Source of the DNA: Trichlorobacter ammonificans
GTDB lineage: Bacteria; Desulfobacterota; Desulfuromonadia; Geobacterales; Pseudopelobacteraceae
NCBI RefSeq assembly: GCF_933509905.1
Contig: NZ_OW150024.1
Coordinates: 2,406,001 to 2,470,000 of the forward strand
Direction of reading: 5' to 3'
Length of the DNA: 64,000 nucleotides
Shown here in pieces: positions 38,199 through 49,023 of the stretch. A program made the position numbers and the translations under genes. Each line of letters starts with the position of its first letter. Position 1 is the first letter of the stretch. Under the pieces are notes generated by a model that saw nothing but the letters and a program-made list of their open reading frames with translations, made no database searches and was not told the origin of the DNA.

Positions 38199-39362
38199 CT
38201 ACGAGCGTTTTTTCGCCTTCCGGTCCGGCTCCGCTGCTTTCTCCGGCTGCTGCGGTGGTACCGCATCCCTGGTCACCACCAGTTCCGTCCCCCCCTTGCC
38301 GTCCGGCTTCAGGATCGACAGCACGCTGTGGGGAGGAATGGAGGGCGGCGTCACCAGTTGCCTGCCCGATTTCTCGAAGGCCTGATTGAGCGCCTCGATG
38401 GTCTCCTGATCCGTAACCAGCTCTTCTTTTTTCCCGGGAAGTACCCAGTCGCCGCTGCTCTTGCGGATAATCCGCTGCTCCGTCGCACCGTTTCTGAGCC
38501 GGTTCAGCTTGCTTTTCACCGACTCCCGCCCCACCGCCTCCCGCACCCCCTTGATTTCAGCACCAAGCAGCTCGGCAAAACGCTTGTCGAATGCGGCCAG
38601 TTTCTTTTCCTGAATCTCGGCGGCTTCGGTGGCGATGAAGGAAACCTTGTCCTGGCGCTCTTGCAGGCGCTTCTGCTGCATGGCCAGGTAGCCCATCCCC
38701 GCCAGCAGCAGGACCAGGGCCAGGAGCGACAGCACCAGGAACCAGGGGGAGAGGGCGCTGGTGACCCGGGCCGTGCGCAACTGCCCGGCGGTCTGCTCGG
38801 TATCGTCGGCCACCTTCTGCACGATGAGCGAGAGCTCCGTTACACTTTTGGCGGCTTCTTCCGCCATCGCCTGCTGGGACCGGGTCATCTCCGCCAACAG
38901 CGCCATAAGGTCGTCGGCTTTTTTCTCCGTCGAACGGACCAGGCCCGTAAGCTGCTCCAGCGTCTCCGCCTGCTGCTCCAGCGTCTCCGCCTGCTTCTCC
39001 AGCGCAGATGCCGGCTGGGCAGACGGCACCGTCTCAGCCAGCCCCGCTGCTCCCCCTGAATTCAGGAGGTGCGAAAGGGTCTGCATCGCCTGCTCCGAGG
39101 CAGGGGGGATGATATCCGGTTCCTCGTCTCCCCCCGACGGTTTCGCTTCACCAGCCTCAGTGCCCTCGTTCGGCTCGGGATACTGCTGAGCCGCTACGTC
39201 AACGCCGCCCTCGACCTCAGCTTCACCGGCTGCAGCGGACGGCACCGCAGCCCCGTCGGCGGAAGACTCCTCCACTGCGGCAACCGGCTCGCCGGTCATC
39301 GCTCCCGTGGCGGCTCCATCCTCGGCAACGGACGGCGTCTTCTCCTCCTCAATGCTGTTCAT
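38199..39362 (-). CDS. Membrane protein with acidic N-terminus and coiled coils, unknown function
   Basis: 387 residues. Residues 1-110 are acidic, Ala/Glu-rich and probably disordered. A helical repeat follows (EKQAETLEQQAETLEQLTGL), then a coiled coil to about 200 and one TM helix (FLVLSLLALVLLLAGMGYLAM). The C-terminal half has another coiled coil (RLQERQDKVSFIATEAAEIQEKK) and a basic tail. It has no signal peptide and no recognised family. The layout suggests a chemoreceptor- or MCP-like scaffold without a signalling tip, but that is speculation. It stands alone. Confidence 0.75.
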   Translation of the reverse strand: MNSIEEEKTPSVAEDGAATGAMTGEPVAAVEESSADGAAVPSAAAGEAEVEGGVDVAAQQYPEPNEGTEAGEAKPSGGDEEPDIIPPASEQAMQTLSHLLNSGGAAGLAETVPSAQPASALEKQAETLEQQAETLEQLTGLVRSTEKKADDLMALLAEMTRSQQAMAEEAAKSVTELSLIVQKVADDTEQTAGQLRTARVTSALSPWFLVLSLLALVLLLAGMGYLAMQQKRLQERQDKVSFIATEAAEIQEKKLAAFDKRFAELLGAEIKGVREAVGRESVKSKLNRLRNGATEQRIIRKSSGDWVLPGKKEELVTDQETIEALNQAFEKSGRQLVTPPSIPPHSVLSILKPDGKGGTELVVTRDAVPPQQPEKAAEPDRKAKKRS

Positions 39363-39566
39363 ACCATCCCCCTGACATATTCAGATGATCCGCACGTGCG
39401 CCATTGATACCACAAACCAGTGGCGGTGCCGGCACAAAAAACGGGCCCTATCCCGCGGACAGCACCGTTCAGGGCACTGCCCCCCTGCCCCCCTCCGACA
39501 GCCACCAGCAGGCAGCGAAGCGGATGAGCCGCCGCCATGGTGGTACCGGTATCTGGCGTGAAGGGG

Positions 39567-40055
39567 TCACAGGAAGCGAACGATCACAAACAGTCCGATC
39601 ATGGCGATGCCGATGGCCAGTTTGCCGGCAACGCCGATGGCCAGCCCCACGACGGTGCCGAAGCCGGTCCGGCCGGCCTGGTCAAGGCTGCGCTGCATGG
39701 AGAGTTCGCCGATCACCGCCCCGACGAAGGGACCGAGCAGGATGCCGGGCACCCCCAGCAGCAGTCCCGCCAGTCCGCCCAGGGCGGCACCGGCCATGGC
39801 CCGCCGCGAACCGCCGTAGCGGGCCGCTCCGAACGCGGCGGCGGCGACCTCCACCAGGTAGGTCAGGCCGGCCAGTAACGCCAGCGCCAGCAGCGTCCAG
39901 GGGCCGATGTGGCGAAACCCCTCCGCCCAGGCGCCGCAGAGCAGCCCCAGGAAGAGCAGCGGCGCCCCCGGCAGCATCGGCAGTACCAGCCCCGCCAGAC
40001 CGGTTGCGGTCAAAAGCCCCCCGATGATCCAGAGCATGAGCGACTGGTCGGCCAT
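39567..40055 (-). CDS. DUF456 family membrane protein
   Basis: 162 residues from ATG 40055, which lies just inside the end region of the OYE gene (stop at 40060). Some five hydrophobic helices rich in Gly/Ala/Leu, with the family-like GLAGLVLPMLPGAPLLFLGLLC near the start and LGVPGILLGPFVGAVIGEL in the middle. Function unknown. The last gene of a same-strand run. Confidence 0.85.
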   Translation of the reverse strand: MADQSLMLWIIGGLLTATGLAGLVLPMLPGAPLLFLGLLCGAWAEGFRHIGPWTLLALALLAGLTYLVEVAAAAFGAARYGGSRRAMAGAALGGLAGLLLGVPGILLGPFVGAVIGELSMQRSLDQAGRTGFGTVVGLAIGVAGKLAIGIAMIGLFVIVRFL

Positions 40056-40059
40056 GGCG

Positions 40060-41124
40060 TCAACGGGCGCGCAGGTACTGTTCGGGCCAGGCGGTCTCAC
40101 TGCCCAGCCGCTTGGCCGCCTGCAGGGGCCAGGAGGGGGAGCGCAGCAGTTCCCGCCCCAGGAGCACGGCGTCGGCCTGGCCGTCGGCGATGATCTGTTC
40201 CGCCTGCTCCGCGTCGGTGATCAGCCCCACGGCACCGGTGGCGATGCCGACCTGCTGGCGGACGGCGGCGGCAAAGGGGACCTGAAAGCCGGGAGCCGCC
40301 GGTATGACGGCATCCGGCACCAGCCCACCGGTGGAGCAGTCGACCAGATCGATGCCGCACTCCCGCAGCCGGCGGCACAACTCCAGGGACTGGGGCAGGT
40401 CCCAGCCCCCCTCGACCCAGTCCGTTGCCGATATCCGCACGAAGACCGGCAGTTCGGCCGGCCATGCCTCGCGAACGGCCCGGGCCACCCGCAGCGGGAA
40501 ACGCAACCGGTTGTCCGGGCTGCCGCCGTAATCGTCCGTGCGCCGGTTGCTGAGCGGCGACAGGAACTGGTGCAGCAGGTAACCGTGGGCCATGTGCACC
40601 TCCACCACCTCGAACCCGGCGGTACGTGCCCGACGGGCGGCGGCAGCAAAGTCCGCTTCGATCCGCTCCAGTTCGGCTTCCGTCAGCTGACTCGGCACGG
40701 GGTAGTCGGCGGCAAAGGGGAGCGGACTCGGCGCCACCGGCTGCCAGCCTCCCTCGCCTGCAGCCAGGGGACCGCCCCCCCGGCAGGGATGGGCGGTGGC
40801 TGCCTTGCGTCCGGCATGGGCCAACTGCAAGGCAGCCACCGCCCCCTGCTGCCGGATGAAATAGGTGATCGGCGCAAAGGCCCGTGTCTGTTCGTCGTTC
40901 CAGATGCCGCAGTCCTGGGGGCTGATCCTTCCCTCCGGGCTGACCGCCGTGGCCTCCACCATGACCAGGCCGGCCCCGCCGGCGGCCCGGCCGCCGTAGT
41001 GAACCAAGTGCCAGGTGGTGGCCAGCCCGTCGGCGGCGCAGGAATATTGGCACATGGGTGACATGAAGATACGGTTGCGCGCCGTGATGCCGCGCAGGGC
41101 AAGGGGTGTGAACAGTCGGCTCAT
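40060..41124 (-). CDS. namA: NADH:flavin oxidoreductase, old yellow enzyme (YqjM/NamA-like)
   Basis: 354 residues from ATG 41124. FMN-binding TIM barrel of the OYE class: [27 protein letters not shown] near the N-terminus contains the cysteine typical of YqjM-type enzymes, QLAHAGRKA and [26 protein letters not shown] hold substrate and flavin residues, and [20 protein letters not shown] is near the phosphate site. These enzymes reduce activated C=C bonds. Longer upstream frames run across the MFS gene in another frame and are rejected. Confidence 0.92.
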   Translation of the reverse strand: MSRLFTPLALRGITARNRIFMSPMCQYSCAADGLATTWHLVHYGGRAAGGAGLVMVEATAVSPEGRISPQDCGIWNDEQTRAFAPITYFIRQQGAVAALQLAHAGRKAATAHPCRGGGPLAAGEGGWQPVAPSPLPFAADYPVPSQLTEAELERIEADFAAAARRARTAGFEVVEVHMAHGYLLHQFLSPLSNRRTDDYGGSPDNRLRFPLRVARAVREAWPAELPVFVRISATDWVEGGWDLPQSLELCRRLRECGIDLVDCSTGGLVPDAVIPAAPGFQVPFAAAVRQQVGIATGAVGLITDAEQAEQIIADGQADAVLLGRELLRSPSWPLQAAKRLGSETAWPEQYLRAR

Positions 41125-41252
41125 GGCGTCCTCCCTGGTGTGTGAAGATCGTACTCCGGAATCCGGCTGACCGGCATCCGGCACTGTGATGTCGTCAGTA
41201 TACCCGATCCCGGCGGGCCCTTCAGCACCGGAAACGAAAAAATGACGGTTGT

Positions 41253-42413
41253 TCAGCCGGCGGCTGCCTCTGTCCCCCGTGGAACCGGAATCCTGATGAA
41301 CTGCGCCAGCACCAGGGAGACTAGCCCCAGGACGGCCCCCATCAGGAACGGAATCCGGTAGTCCAGCATCCAGAGGTAGCCCCCCAGGGCCGGCAGGAAG
41401 ACCGCCGCGATATGGTTGATGGTGAACCCCACGGCAGAGGTGGGGGCGATGTCCCCCGGCTCGGCGATCTTCTGGAAGTAGGTGCGGATCGCCACGGCGA
41501 AATTGAAGAGGATGTAGTCCAGGATGTACATCCCGGCCACCACCCACTTGGAGGAGGACCAGGCGTAGGTGAGAAAGACGGCGATGACCCCGGCGTACTC
41601 GACGGTGCAGAGCGTACGCTCGCCGAAGGCGTTGATGGCCCGGCCGATCATCGGGTTGATCAGCCAGTTGATCAGGTTGTTGATGATGAACAGCACGGTG
41701 ATGGCCTGCACCGAGAAGTGAAATACCTTGACCAGCAGGAACATGGAAAAGACCATGTAGATCTGGCGCCGGGCGCCGGACAGAAAGGTCAGGGCGTAGT
41801 AGAGCCAGTAGCGCCGCTTCAGGAACATGCGCAGCTTCTGCGGCGGTACGTTCTCGTGGGTGGGGTCCCGGAACGTGGCCCAGAGTCCCCCCAGCATGAC
41901 CACCACGCCCACCGCCAGGAACATGCCCCGGTAGTCCAGCACAAACCCCATCAGCCAGATCAGGACGGCGGAGATGATGCTGCTCACTGCCGCCAGGCTG
42001 CGCAGCCTGCCCATCACCAGCGGCGAATGGTGGGTGGAGAAATACTGCAGGGTCAGGGACTGGTTGACGGTTTCGTAGTAGTGGAAGCCGAAGCTCATGA
42101 TCAGCGTGGTGAGCGCCACCCCCCCGAAGGTGGGAAACAGGCCGGTGAGCGCCACCCCACCCCCCAGTAGGATGATGGAGAGGGCCGCCAGGCGGTGTTC
42201 CCGGATCACCAGCATGACGTAGATGGCGGTGAGGGCCAGGAAGCCGGGGACCTCCCGGATCGACTGGGTCAGTCCCACCTGGAACCCGTCCAAGTTCACC
42301 GTTTCCACGGCGTAGTTGTTGAACAGAATGGTGTACCCCTGCAGCCCCACCATGGAGGCGGCGGTGAGCACGGCGAGAAAGCGGTACATCGGTTGGTTTT
42401 CGGCGGTCAGCAT
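41253..42413 (-). CDS. MFS transporter
   Basis: 386 residues with about 12 hydrophobic helices and the typical central loop ([23 protein letters not shown]). No signature identifies the substrate. It starts inside the last 7 bases of lipA, so it may be translationally coupled to the lipoylation genes, which invites the idea of a lipoate-related or unrelated passenger role; nothing in the sequence decides. Confidence 0.85.
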   Translation of the reverse strand: MLTAENQPMYRFLAVLTAASMVGLQGYTILFNNYAVETVNLDGFQVGLTQSIREVPGFLALTAIYVMLVIREHRLAALSIILLGGGVALTGLFPTFGGVALTTLIMSFGFHYYETVNQSLTLQYFSTHHSPLVMGRLRSLAAVSSIISAVLIWLMGFVLDYRGMFLAVGVVVMLGGLWATFRDPTHENVPPQKLRMFLKRRYWLYYALTFLSGARRQIYMVFSMFLLVKVFHFSVQAITVLFIINNLINWLINPMIGRAINAFGERTLCTVEYAGVIAVFLTYAWSSSKWVVAGMYILDYILFNFAVAIRTYFQKIAEPGDIAPTSAVGFTINHIAAVFLPALGGYLWMLDYRIPFLMGAVLGLVSLVLAQFIRIPVPRGTEAAAG

Positions 42414-43285
42414 GGAGATGGTTCCGATCCGGGACGGTCACTTCGGTACTGAGCAGCATGGTAGGAGCTGCGCACGTAGGGGCCGGACTCCACATGACTG
42501 AAGCCCAGTGCGAGGGCCTGCTCCCGCAGGTCGTCGAACCGTTCCGGCGGCAGGTAGGCCGCCACCGGCTGATGGCGGCGGCTGGGGGCCAGATACTGAC
42601 CGATACTCAGGTAGCGGCAGCCTGTCGAGCGCAGGTCGGCCAGCAGCTCCGCGACCTCCTGCTCCGTTTCTCCCAGCCCCAGCATGATGCCGGATTTTGC
42701 CGGAACAGCGGGCCAGCCCTCGCTGACCCGGCGCAGCAGCTCCAGGGAGCGCCGGTAGTCGGCACCGCAGCGGACCCCGTAGAGGCGGGGCACGGTTTCC
42801 AGGTTGTGGGCCAGGATATCGGGGGCAGCGGCCATGACAGCCGCCAGGGCCGACCAGTCTCCCCGGAAGTCGGGAACCAGCAGCTCCACCGTCGTAGCGG
42901 GGGAAATGTCGCGTACCGCCCGCACCGCGGCGGCATAGTGAGCAGCGCCGCCGTCCGGCAGGTCGTCGCGGGTGGGGCTGGTGATCACCACATGGGAGAG
43001 CGCCAGGCGCCGCACCGCCTCGGCCAGCCGCTGCGGCTCATCCGGATCGGGAGGCTGCGGTACGCGGTTCTTCTCCACGTTGCAGAAGCTGCACTGCCGG
43101 GTACAGTCCCTGCCCAGGATCAGGAAGGTGGCCTGGCCGCAGCCGAAACACTCGGCGATGTTGGGACAGAGTGCCTGCTGGCAGACCGTGTTCAGCCCCA
43201 GCTCCCCCAGAAGCCGGCGCATCGGCGCCTGTTCGGCCACGTTGGCTTTTTTACGCAACCAGTGCGGCTTGCGCTCGATCTTCAT
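42407..43285 (-). CDS. lipA: Lipoyl synthase
   Basis: 292 residues. It inserts two sulfurs into protein-bound octanoyl groups. Radical SAM cluster CTRQCSFC (CxxxCxxC), the auxiliary cluster cysteines in [16 protein letters not shown], and the closing RSSYHA motif are all seen. It overlaps the ligase gene by 4 bases, linking lipoate insertion and attachment in one operon next to the glycine cleavage genes. Confidence 0.96.
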   Translation of the reverse strand: MKIERKPHWLRKKANVAEQAPMRRLLGELGLNTVCQQALCPNIAECFGCGQATFLILGRDCTRQCSFCNVEKNRVPQPPDPDEPQRLAEAVRRLALSHVVITSPTRDDLPDGGAAHYAAAVRAVRDISPATTVELLVPDFRGDWSALAAVMAAAPDILAHNLETVPRLYGVRCGADYRRSLELLRRVSEGWPAVPAKSGIMLGLGETEQEVAELLADLRSTGCRYLSIGQYLAPSRRHQPVAAYLPPERFDDLREQALALGFSHVESGPYVRSSYHAAQYRSDRPGSEPSPC

Positions 43286-44103
43286 GGTTCCCTGCCGTCC
43301 AGGTTCCAGGCCGGGTTGCGGTATTTTTCCTCCAGCAGCCGCGCGGCGGTGGCCCGCTCCTCCGGCAGCAGCCGCCCCTCGGCCAGGTGAACGCCCAACG
43401 TGTGCCGGAAGCAGTCCAGAAGCCGCGCCCCGAGCTGCTCCTCCCCTTCTCTCCTACCCTCGCGGACCAGGCAGGTGGCCTGACCGGCGATATCAGTCGG
43501 CACCTGCCGCAGGCAGGCCGCTCCCTCGGCGAGGCGATCCCCCCGGGGAATGGAACCGTGCTGGAAGATCACCTGCCGCAGACGGCGTTGGGCATTGCCG
43601 CCGATTTTTCGACCACCGATCAGGATGTCGTAGCTTTCCCGGCCGGCAAAACAAAAGGGGGTCCGCCGCAACCGCCCCCTCTCCCCCGGCATGTCGTCGC
43701 CAGCGTAGCCGGCCATGAACCCCAGGCTGCGGTAGAAGGCCAGCAGGAAAGCGGTCAGCACCCGGAAGGAGTCCTTGATGGAGGAGGTGGCGGGAATCTG
43801 CTCCGGCGAGCAGACCAGGCTGTAGGTCAGTTCGTCGGCATGGAACAGCGCCCCGCCCCCGGTCATCCGCCGCACCACCGCGATGGCGTGCCGGCGGCAG
43901 TGCTCCGTGTCAATCTCCCCGATCGGCTGGAAACGTCCCAGGGAAAGGGCTGCGGGGTGCCAGCCGTACAGCCGGAACACCGGCCAGGAGGTGGCGGGAT
44001 CGAAGTGACGCAACAGTGCCTCATCAATGGCCATGTTCTCGGCACCGGAGAGTGGCGGCCCCATAATGAGACGCCAGGGCGGGCGGGAGACGGCGGAGCT
44101 CAA
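43282..44103 (-). CDS. lplA: Lipoate-protein ligase / octanoyltransferase family
   Basis: 273 residues from a TTG at 44103 that overlaps the preceding stop (TTGA); an ATG at 44064 would give 260. Motifs: GAENMAIDEALL, RLYGWHPAALSLGRFQ, RRMTGGGALFHADELTYS (lipoate/octanoyl pocket) and GGRKIGGNAQRR with the conserved lysine. It may act as a lipoate ligase or as a LipM-type octanoyltransferase; sequence reading cannot separate them. The substrate is probably GcvH made by the neighbouring operon. Confidence 0.88.
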   Translation of the reverse strand: MSSAVSRPPWRLIMGPPLSGAENMAIDEALLRHFDPATSWPVFRLYGWHPAALSLGRFQPIGEIDTEHCRRHAIAVVRRMTGGGALFHADELTYSLVCSPEQIPATSSIKDSFRVLTAFLLAFYRSLGFMAGYAGDDMPGERGRLRRTPFCFAGRESYDILIGGRKIGGNAQRRLRQVIFQHGSIPRGDRLAEGAACLRQVPTDIAGQATCLVREGRREGEEQLGARLLDCFRHTLGVHLAEGRLLPEERATAARLLEEKYRNPAWNLDGREP

Positions 44104-44645
44104 TGCTGCGTTTCCGTTCCGGCCATCCTGAGGGCCGGGCGCCGCACGGCGCAGTGCGTCAGGTTCCAGTCCGCCCCCTTGAGAATATCGCAGAGCAGCC
44201 GGTTGATGCTGGAGACCATCCCGGCGTTGAGGTTGATGCTCAGCGTCTGGCCGCTGGCAAGGGTGAGCGTGAGGGCGGCGTGACGATCCCGGGGGGAAAT
44301 TTCCACCTTGACCACCAGCAGCGGCTGCTGCCCCAGCGGGTAGTGGGAGGCTTTGGCTTCGAAGCGGGCACAGAAGGGTGAGGATGGCGGGGAGGAAGCG
44401 GACGCACCCTCCGATGCCACCTCCCGGTCGAACTGTTCCAGGGCCTGCTGCAGGGCCGGGTTGGTCCACTGCTGTGTCTCCGACCCCATTTGCACCTCCT
44501 CGGAGTGCGCAAGACCGGCCACCATCCGGGCAACCACCGCCCGGGTCAGCCAGAAGCGGAATTCCGCCCCTTCCAGGGTATTGATCCGCAGCAGCAGCCG
44601 ATCCTCACGGGGCACATAGGAGAGATTGACCTGATTCAGTTGCAC
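44100..44645 (-). CDS. Conserved-looking hypothetical protein inside the gcv-lipoylation cluster
   Basis: 181 residues, soluble, beta-rich (QLNQVNLSYVPREDRLLLRINTL, PLLVVKVEISPR, ALTLTLASGQTLSINLNAG), with FRFWLTRAVVARMVAGL after the first beta part. It is linked to the ligase by a TTGA overlap and lies 18 bases after gcvPB. No family recognised. Its position suggests a role tied to glycine cleavage or lipoylation. Confidence 0.7.
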   Translation of the reverse strand: MQLNQVNLSYVPREDRLLLRINTLEGAEFRFWLTRAVVARMVAGLAHSEEVQMGSETQQWTNPALQQALEQFDREVASEGASASSPPSSPFCARFEAKASHYPLGQQPLLVVKVEISPRDRHAALTLTLASGQTLSINLNAGMVSSINRLLCDILKGADWNLTHCAVRRPALRMAGTETQH

Positions 44646-44663
44646 GCGTTCGTCCCCATGCCG

Positions 44664-46109
44664 TCAACCGCTGCAGCAGACCTGCTGCTCGCGGGCAGCC
44701 CTGGTTTCGTCCAGGCGGGTAACCGGCATGGTGACCGGCATGGCGGCGAAGGCCGCCGGATCACGCTCTGCCAGTTGCGCCGCCTCGATCATCGTCTCGA
44801 TGAAGGCGTCCAGTGTCGCCTTGCTCTCGGTCTCGGTGGGCTCGATCATGATCGCTTCCTTGACGATCAGCGGAAAGTAGACCGTGGGCGGATGATATCC
44901 CCGGTCGATCAGGAATTTGGCGATGTCGATGGCATGCACGCCGTGAGCCAGTTGCCGTGAGGCGGAAAAGACGCACTCGTGCATGCAGGTCAGATCAAAG
45001 GGCAGCTCATACCAGGGCTTCAAGCGCTCCTTGATGTAGTTGGCGTTCAGCACCGCCTGCTCCGAAACCTGTATCAGTCCCTCCCGCCCCAGCATGATCA
45101 GGTAGGCGTAGGCCTTGGCCATGACGCTGAAGTTGCCGAAGAAATTGGCGGTGCGGCCGATGGAGGCGGGATTGTCCAGCTCCAGCGTCAGGAACCCGCT
45201 TGTTTCGTCATGCACGATGCGGGGCATCGGCAGGTAAGGGCTCAGCCCCTTTTTCACCCCCACCGGCCCGGCGCCGGGACCGCCGCCGCCGTGGGGGGTA
45301 CCGAAGGTCTTGTGCAGATTGACATGGATCACGTCGAAGCCCACGTCCCCGGGGCGAACCTTGCCCATGATGGCGTTTAAGTTGGCACCGTCGTAGTACA
45401 TCAGGGCGTCATGGCTGTGGGCGATGTCGGCGATCTCCCGGATATGGGGATTGAACAGCCCCAGGGTGTTGGGGCAGGTCATCATCACCGCCGCCACCTC
45501 GTCGTTCATGGCCTGCCGGAACAGCTCCATAGCCATGTCGCCGTAGGGGGCGGTCGGCACGGTGATGATCTCGTACCCCACCATGGCGGCCGATGCCGGG
45601 TTGGTGCCGTGGGAGGAGTCGGGCACCACCACGTACCGTTTCCGGTTCCCCCTGGCCCTGTGATAGGCGGCGATCAGCAGCATGCCGGTCATCTCGCCGT
45701 GGGCGCCGGCCAGGGGCTGGGTGGTCACCTCGTCCATGCCGGTAACATCGGCCAGCAGTTGCCCCAGGTCGTAGAGCATCCCCAGCGCCCCCTGGCAGCA
45801 TGCCTCGCCGCCCGGCAGGAGCGCGGTCATCGGATGCAGCGGCGCAAACAGGTTGGCCGCATTTTCCAGCACCTTGGCGTTGTACTTCATGGTGCAGGAG
45901 CCCAGGGGATAGAAGGTGGTATCCACCGAAAAGTTACGGCGGGACAGGTTGGTGAAATGCCGCACCATGTCCAGCTCCGACACCTCCGGCAGGGCGGCTG
46001 GTTCGCCCCGGAGCAGCGATGGGGGCAGCTCCGGCGCCGGCGGCACATCGGAAGCCGGCAGCCTGACGCCGCGCCGTCCCGGAACCGACTGTTCGTAGAT
46101 CAGCTGCAT
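44664..46109 (-). CDS. gcvPB: Glycine dehydrogenase (decarboxylating) subunit 2
   Basis: 481 residues. The PLP-binding half of the split P-protein: the lysine lies in [17 protein letters not shown], and [17 protein letters not shown] is a conserved loop. With GcvPA it decarboxylates glycine and loads aminomethyl onto lipoyl-GcvH. It overlaps gcvPA by 10 bases. Confidence 0.96.
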   Translation of the reverse strand: MQLIYEQSVPGRRGVRLPASDVPPAPELPPSLLRGEPAALPEVSELDMVRHFTNLSRRNFSVDTTFYPLGSCTMKYNAKVLENAANLFAPLHPMTALLPGGEACCQGALGMLYDLGQLLADVTGMDEVTTQPLAGAHGEMTGMLLIAAYHRARGNRKRYVVVPDSSHGTNPASAAMVGYEIITVPTAPYGDMAMELFRQAMNDEVAAVMMTCPNTLGLFNPHIREIADIAHSHDALMYYDGANLNAIMGKVRPGDVGFDVIHVNLHKTFGTPHGGGGPGAGPVGVKKGLSPYLPMPRIVHDETSGFLTLELDNPASIGRTANFFGNFSVMAKAYAYLIMLGREGLIQVSEQAVLNANYIKERLKPWYELPFDLTCMHECVFSASRQLAHGVHAIDIAKFLIDRGYHPPTVYFPLIVKEAIMIEPTETESKATLDAFIETMIEAAQLAERDPAAFAAMPVTMPVTRLDETRAAREQQVCCSG

Positions 46110-47440
46110 AGCGCCTCCTTCAGCGTGCGGGCCAGGGTGTCGATCTCAGCCTTGCTGCGTTTTTCGGTGACCGTCACCACCAGCAAATTGTCCGACCCTT
46201 CATAGTACGGCCCCAGCGGCACGCCGGCCGCGACCCCCTTCTCAAGCAGGGCCGCCACCACCGGAGCAGCCGGCTGCGGGAGCGATACGGTGAACTCGTT
46301 GAAGGTGGGAGCGGTCTGCAACACCGTGACGCCGGGAATGGCCGCCAGCCGTGTCTTGGCGTACTCGGCCTTGTCGTAGTTGAGCCGGGCCAACTCCGCC
46401 AGGCCGGACCTGCCGACGGCGGTGAGGAAGATGATTCCCCGCAGGGCACAGAGGGACTGGTTGCTGCAGATGTTGGAGGTGGCCTTGTGGCGCTTGATAT
46501 GCTGCTCCCGTGCCTGAAGGGTCAGCACGAACCCGCGCGTGCCGTTTCTGTCCACGGTCTCTCCCACGATCCGCCCCGGCATGCTGCGGATGAGCGCCTT
46601 CCGCGCGGCGATGAAACCGAAGGAGGGACCGCCGAAGGAAAGGGGGTTGCCGAGGGACTGGCCATCCCCCACAGCGATGTCGGCGCCCATTTCCGCCGGG
46701 GTCTTCAGGATACCGAGGGCAACCGGGTAGACCGCCGTCACCAGCAGTCCGCCCACGCCGTGTACCTGGGTCGCCACCGCGCCGAAATCCTCCACGCAGC
46801 CGAAGACGTTGGGATACTGCACCAGCAGCGCTGCGGCGCGATCATCGAGCTCCGCAGCCAGTTCCTCCCGGTTCAGCAGCCCGTCCAGCGGCGCGAGTTC
46901 CACAATGTCCACCGCCAGGTTGGCCAGGTAGGTACGCAGCACGGCCCGGGCAAAGGGGCTGATGCAGCCGTCCACCAGCAGGCGGTGCCGGTTGGTGGCC
47001 CGCAGGGCCATCATGGCGGCTTCGGCCAGGGCGGTGGCGCCGTCGTACAATGAGGCGTTGCTCACCTCCAGGCCGGTCAGGCGGCAGATGGCGCTCTGGT
47101 ACTCGAACAGGGCCTGCAAGGTTCCCTGGGAGCATTCCGGCTGATAGGGGGTGTAGGCGGTGTAGAACTCGGCCCGGCCGGAGAGGTGGTCCACCACGGC
47201 AGGAATGAGGTGGTCGTAGCAACCACCGCCGATGAAGAGCGTCAGCTCCTGATCATTGTCGGCGGCAATCTGGCGCATCCGCGCAAAGGTTTCGAACTCG
47301 GACATGCCGGGGGGCAGGTTGAAAGACTTGGCCCGCAGTTCCGCCGGAATCGGGGCAAAAAGTTCCTCAACGCTGCCGACGCCGATGGCGGCCAGCATCT
47401 CCCGGATTTCCTCCGGGGTGTGGGGGCAGTAATGGCTCAT
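46100..47440 (-). CDS. gcvPA: Glycine dehydrogenase (decarboxylating) subunit 1
   Basis: 446 residues. Conserved start [43 protein letters not shown] and the glycine-rich [17 protein letters not shown] region are typical of GcvPA. It forms the heterotetrameric P-protein with GcvPB. Sixty-six bases separate it from gcvH. Confidence 0.95.
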   Translation of the reverse strand: MSHYCPHTPEEIREMLAAIGVGSVEELFAPIPAELRAKSFNLPPGMSEFETFARMRQIAADNDQELTLFIGGGCYDHLIPAVVDHLSGRAEFYTAYTPYQPECSQGTLQALFEYQSAICRLTGLEVSNASLYDGATALAEAAMMALRATNRHRLLVDGCISPFARAVLRTYLANLAVDIVELAPLDGLLNREELAAELDDRAAALLVQYPNVFGCVEDFGAVATQVHGVGGLLVTAVYPVALGILKTPAEMGADIAVGDGQSLGNPLSFGGPSFGFIAARKALIRSMPGRIVGETVDRNGTRGFVLTLQAREQHIKRHKATSNICSNQSLCALRGIIFLTAVGRSGLAELARLNYDKAEYAKTRLAAIPGVTVLQTAPTFNEFTVSLPQPAAPVVAALLEKGVAAGVPLGPYYEGSDNLLVVTVTEKRSKAEIDTLARTLKEALCS

Positions 47441-47506
47441 GGAGAATCTCCCGCAGGGACGCTTCTTCTAATCGCTCGCTTCGCCGGGTACCCAGACGGT
47501 TTGCCC

Positions 47507-47881
47507 CTACAGGGTCGCAAGGTACTCCGCGTACTGTTCTCTGGTCATCAGTCGGCCGACGTCGGCAGGATCGCTCAGTTCCAGCTCCACCATCCAGGCT
47601 GCCGCTTCGGCGGACTCGTTCACCTGTTCCGGCGCCTGTTCAAGGGCCGTGTTCACCGCCCTGACCGTGCCGGAAACCGGTGCGTAGATGTCGCTGGCCG
47701 CTTTGACCGACTCGATGGCCGCCAGCACCTCGGACTGTTTCACTGCCTTCCCGACAGCCGGCAGTTCCACAAAGGTGACGTCCCCCAGTTCACGGGCCGC
47801 ATGTTCGCTGATGCCGATCCGCGCCACGTTTCCCTCGATCAGTGCCCATTCATGTTCCTTGGTGAAATAAAGTGCGGACAT
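47507..47881 (-). CDS. gcvH: Glycine cleavage system H protein
   Basis: 124 residues. The lipoyl lysine lies in AIESVKAASDIYAPVSG (near residue 64). It shuttles the aminomethyl group between P, T and L proteins. The L protein (dihydrolipoamide dehydrogenase) is not in this window. It sits 29 bases after gcvT. Confidence 0.97.
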   Translation of the reverse strand: MSALYFTKEHEWALIEGNVARIGISEHAARELGDVTFVELPAVGKAVKQSEVLAAIESVKAASDIYAPVSGTVRAVNTALEQAPEQVNESAEAAAWMVELELSDPADVGRLMTREQYAEYLATL

Positions 47882-47910
47882 CTCGGTTCCTCCGGTCTTT
47901 TCTGGTGTTT

Positions 47911-49011
47911 TCAGTGTCGAAGCGACCCCTTGTCGTAAAACGGCAATCCGCAGACAACCGCCTCCATCGCGGCACGCTCCTGACGGATGGTCAGCGCAGT
48001 ACCGGGCACCGCGCAGGCCGGCGGCACGAAACCCAGCCCGATCCCACAGCCCAGCATGGGCGAGAAGACGCCGCTGGTCACCTCCCCCACCCGTTCCTCG
48101 CCCCGGTATATCCCGTAGCCGTGCCGGGGGGTGCGGCGGGAGCTGATTCGGAAGGCCGCCTTGACTCGCCCCAGGGGGGCCGCCTGCTGCCGCAGGAGCG
48201 CCTCCCGGCCGACGAACGGCTTCCGCAGGTCGACGAACATCCCCAGGCCGGCTTCCAGCGGCGTGACGGTCTCGTCCAGGTCGTTGCCGTAGAGGGAGTA
48301 GCCCACCTCCAGCCGCAGCACGTCCCGGGCTCCCAGGCCGGCCGGTTTCACCCGCTCGTCCCGCAGCAGCAGGTCCCAGAGCTCAGTCGCTCGATCGGCG
48401 GGCAGGAAGATCTCGTAGCCCAGTTCGCCGGTGTAGCCGGTGCGGCTGACAATGGCGCCGGTGCCGAGGATATCGGTCTGCATGAAGCGGAAGTAGGGCA
48501 GGGAGGCGATCCGGTCGCCGAAGGCGGCGGCCAGCACCTCGCGGGAACGGGGTCCCTGCAGGTCGATTTTGCCGGTGATGGCGGAAATGTCGCTGAATTC
48601 GCCCCCGGCGAGACGGCTCCCGATCACCCGGAAATCGTTGGGAGCAGTGGCGGCGTTGACCACGATCATCGCTTCCTGCTCGGCAATGCGGAAAACGATC
48701 AGATCGTCGATGATCCCGCCCCGTTCGTTCAGCAGAAAGCCGTACCTGGAACGCCCCACCGGAATGGTCGTCACGGAAAAGGTGAACAGCTCCTCCAGGC
48801 CGAAGGCCTGGAAATCGCCACGGAAGACGAATTCTCCCATGTGGCAGATATCAAACAGGGCCGCCTGCTCACGGCACCAGCGGTGCTCGGCGATGATCCC
48901 CTCGTACTGGATCGGCATCTCCCAGCCGCCAAAGGGGGCCATCAGCGCCCCCAGGGCACGGTGTCGGGCGTTCAGGGGGGTAGCCTGCAGGGTGTCGGCC
49001 AGGTCCGCCAT
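47911..49011 (-). CDS. gcvT: Glycine cleavage system T protein (aminomethyltransferase)
   Basis: 366 residues. It transfers the methylene to tetrahydrofolate. Family blocks: LNARHRALGALMAPFGGWEMPIQY, FDICHMGEF, YTGELGYEIFLPAD (folate site Asp/Glu region) and VTSGVFSPMLGCGIGLGFV. First gcv gene of the minus-strand set. No glycine riboswitch was found in the short gap ahead of it; the gene at 49024-49470 lies 12 bases upstream. Confidence 0.97.
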   Translation of the reverse strand: MADLADTLQATPLNARHRALGALMAPFGGWEMPIQYEGIIAEHRWCREQAALFDICHMGEFVFRGDFQAFGLEELFTFSVTTIPVGRSRYGFLLNERGGIIDDLIVFRIAEQEAMIVVNAATAPNDFRVIGSRLAGGEFSDISAITGKIDLQGPRSREVLAAAFGDRIASLPYFRFMQTDILGTGAIVSRTGYTGELGYEIFLPADRATELWDLLLRDERVKPAGLGARDVLRLEVGYSLYGNDLDETVTPLEAGLGMFVDLRKPFVGREALLRQQAAPLGRVKAAFRISSRRTPRHGYGIYRGEERVGEVTSGVFSPMLGCGIGLGFVPPACAVPGTALTIRQERAAMEAVVCGLPFYDKGSLRH

Positions 49012-49023
49012 GATTCCTCCTTG

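Noticed and set aside
40060-42495. 811-codon extension of the old-yellow-enzyme frame
   Set aside because: The added part reads the MFS gene in another frame; the OYE family start is at 41124.
43282-44469. 395-codon version of the lipoyl ligase
   Set aside because: The extra N-terminus reads through the hypothetical gene at 44100-44645 in another frame.
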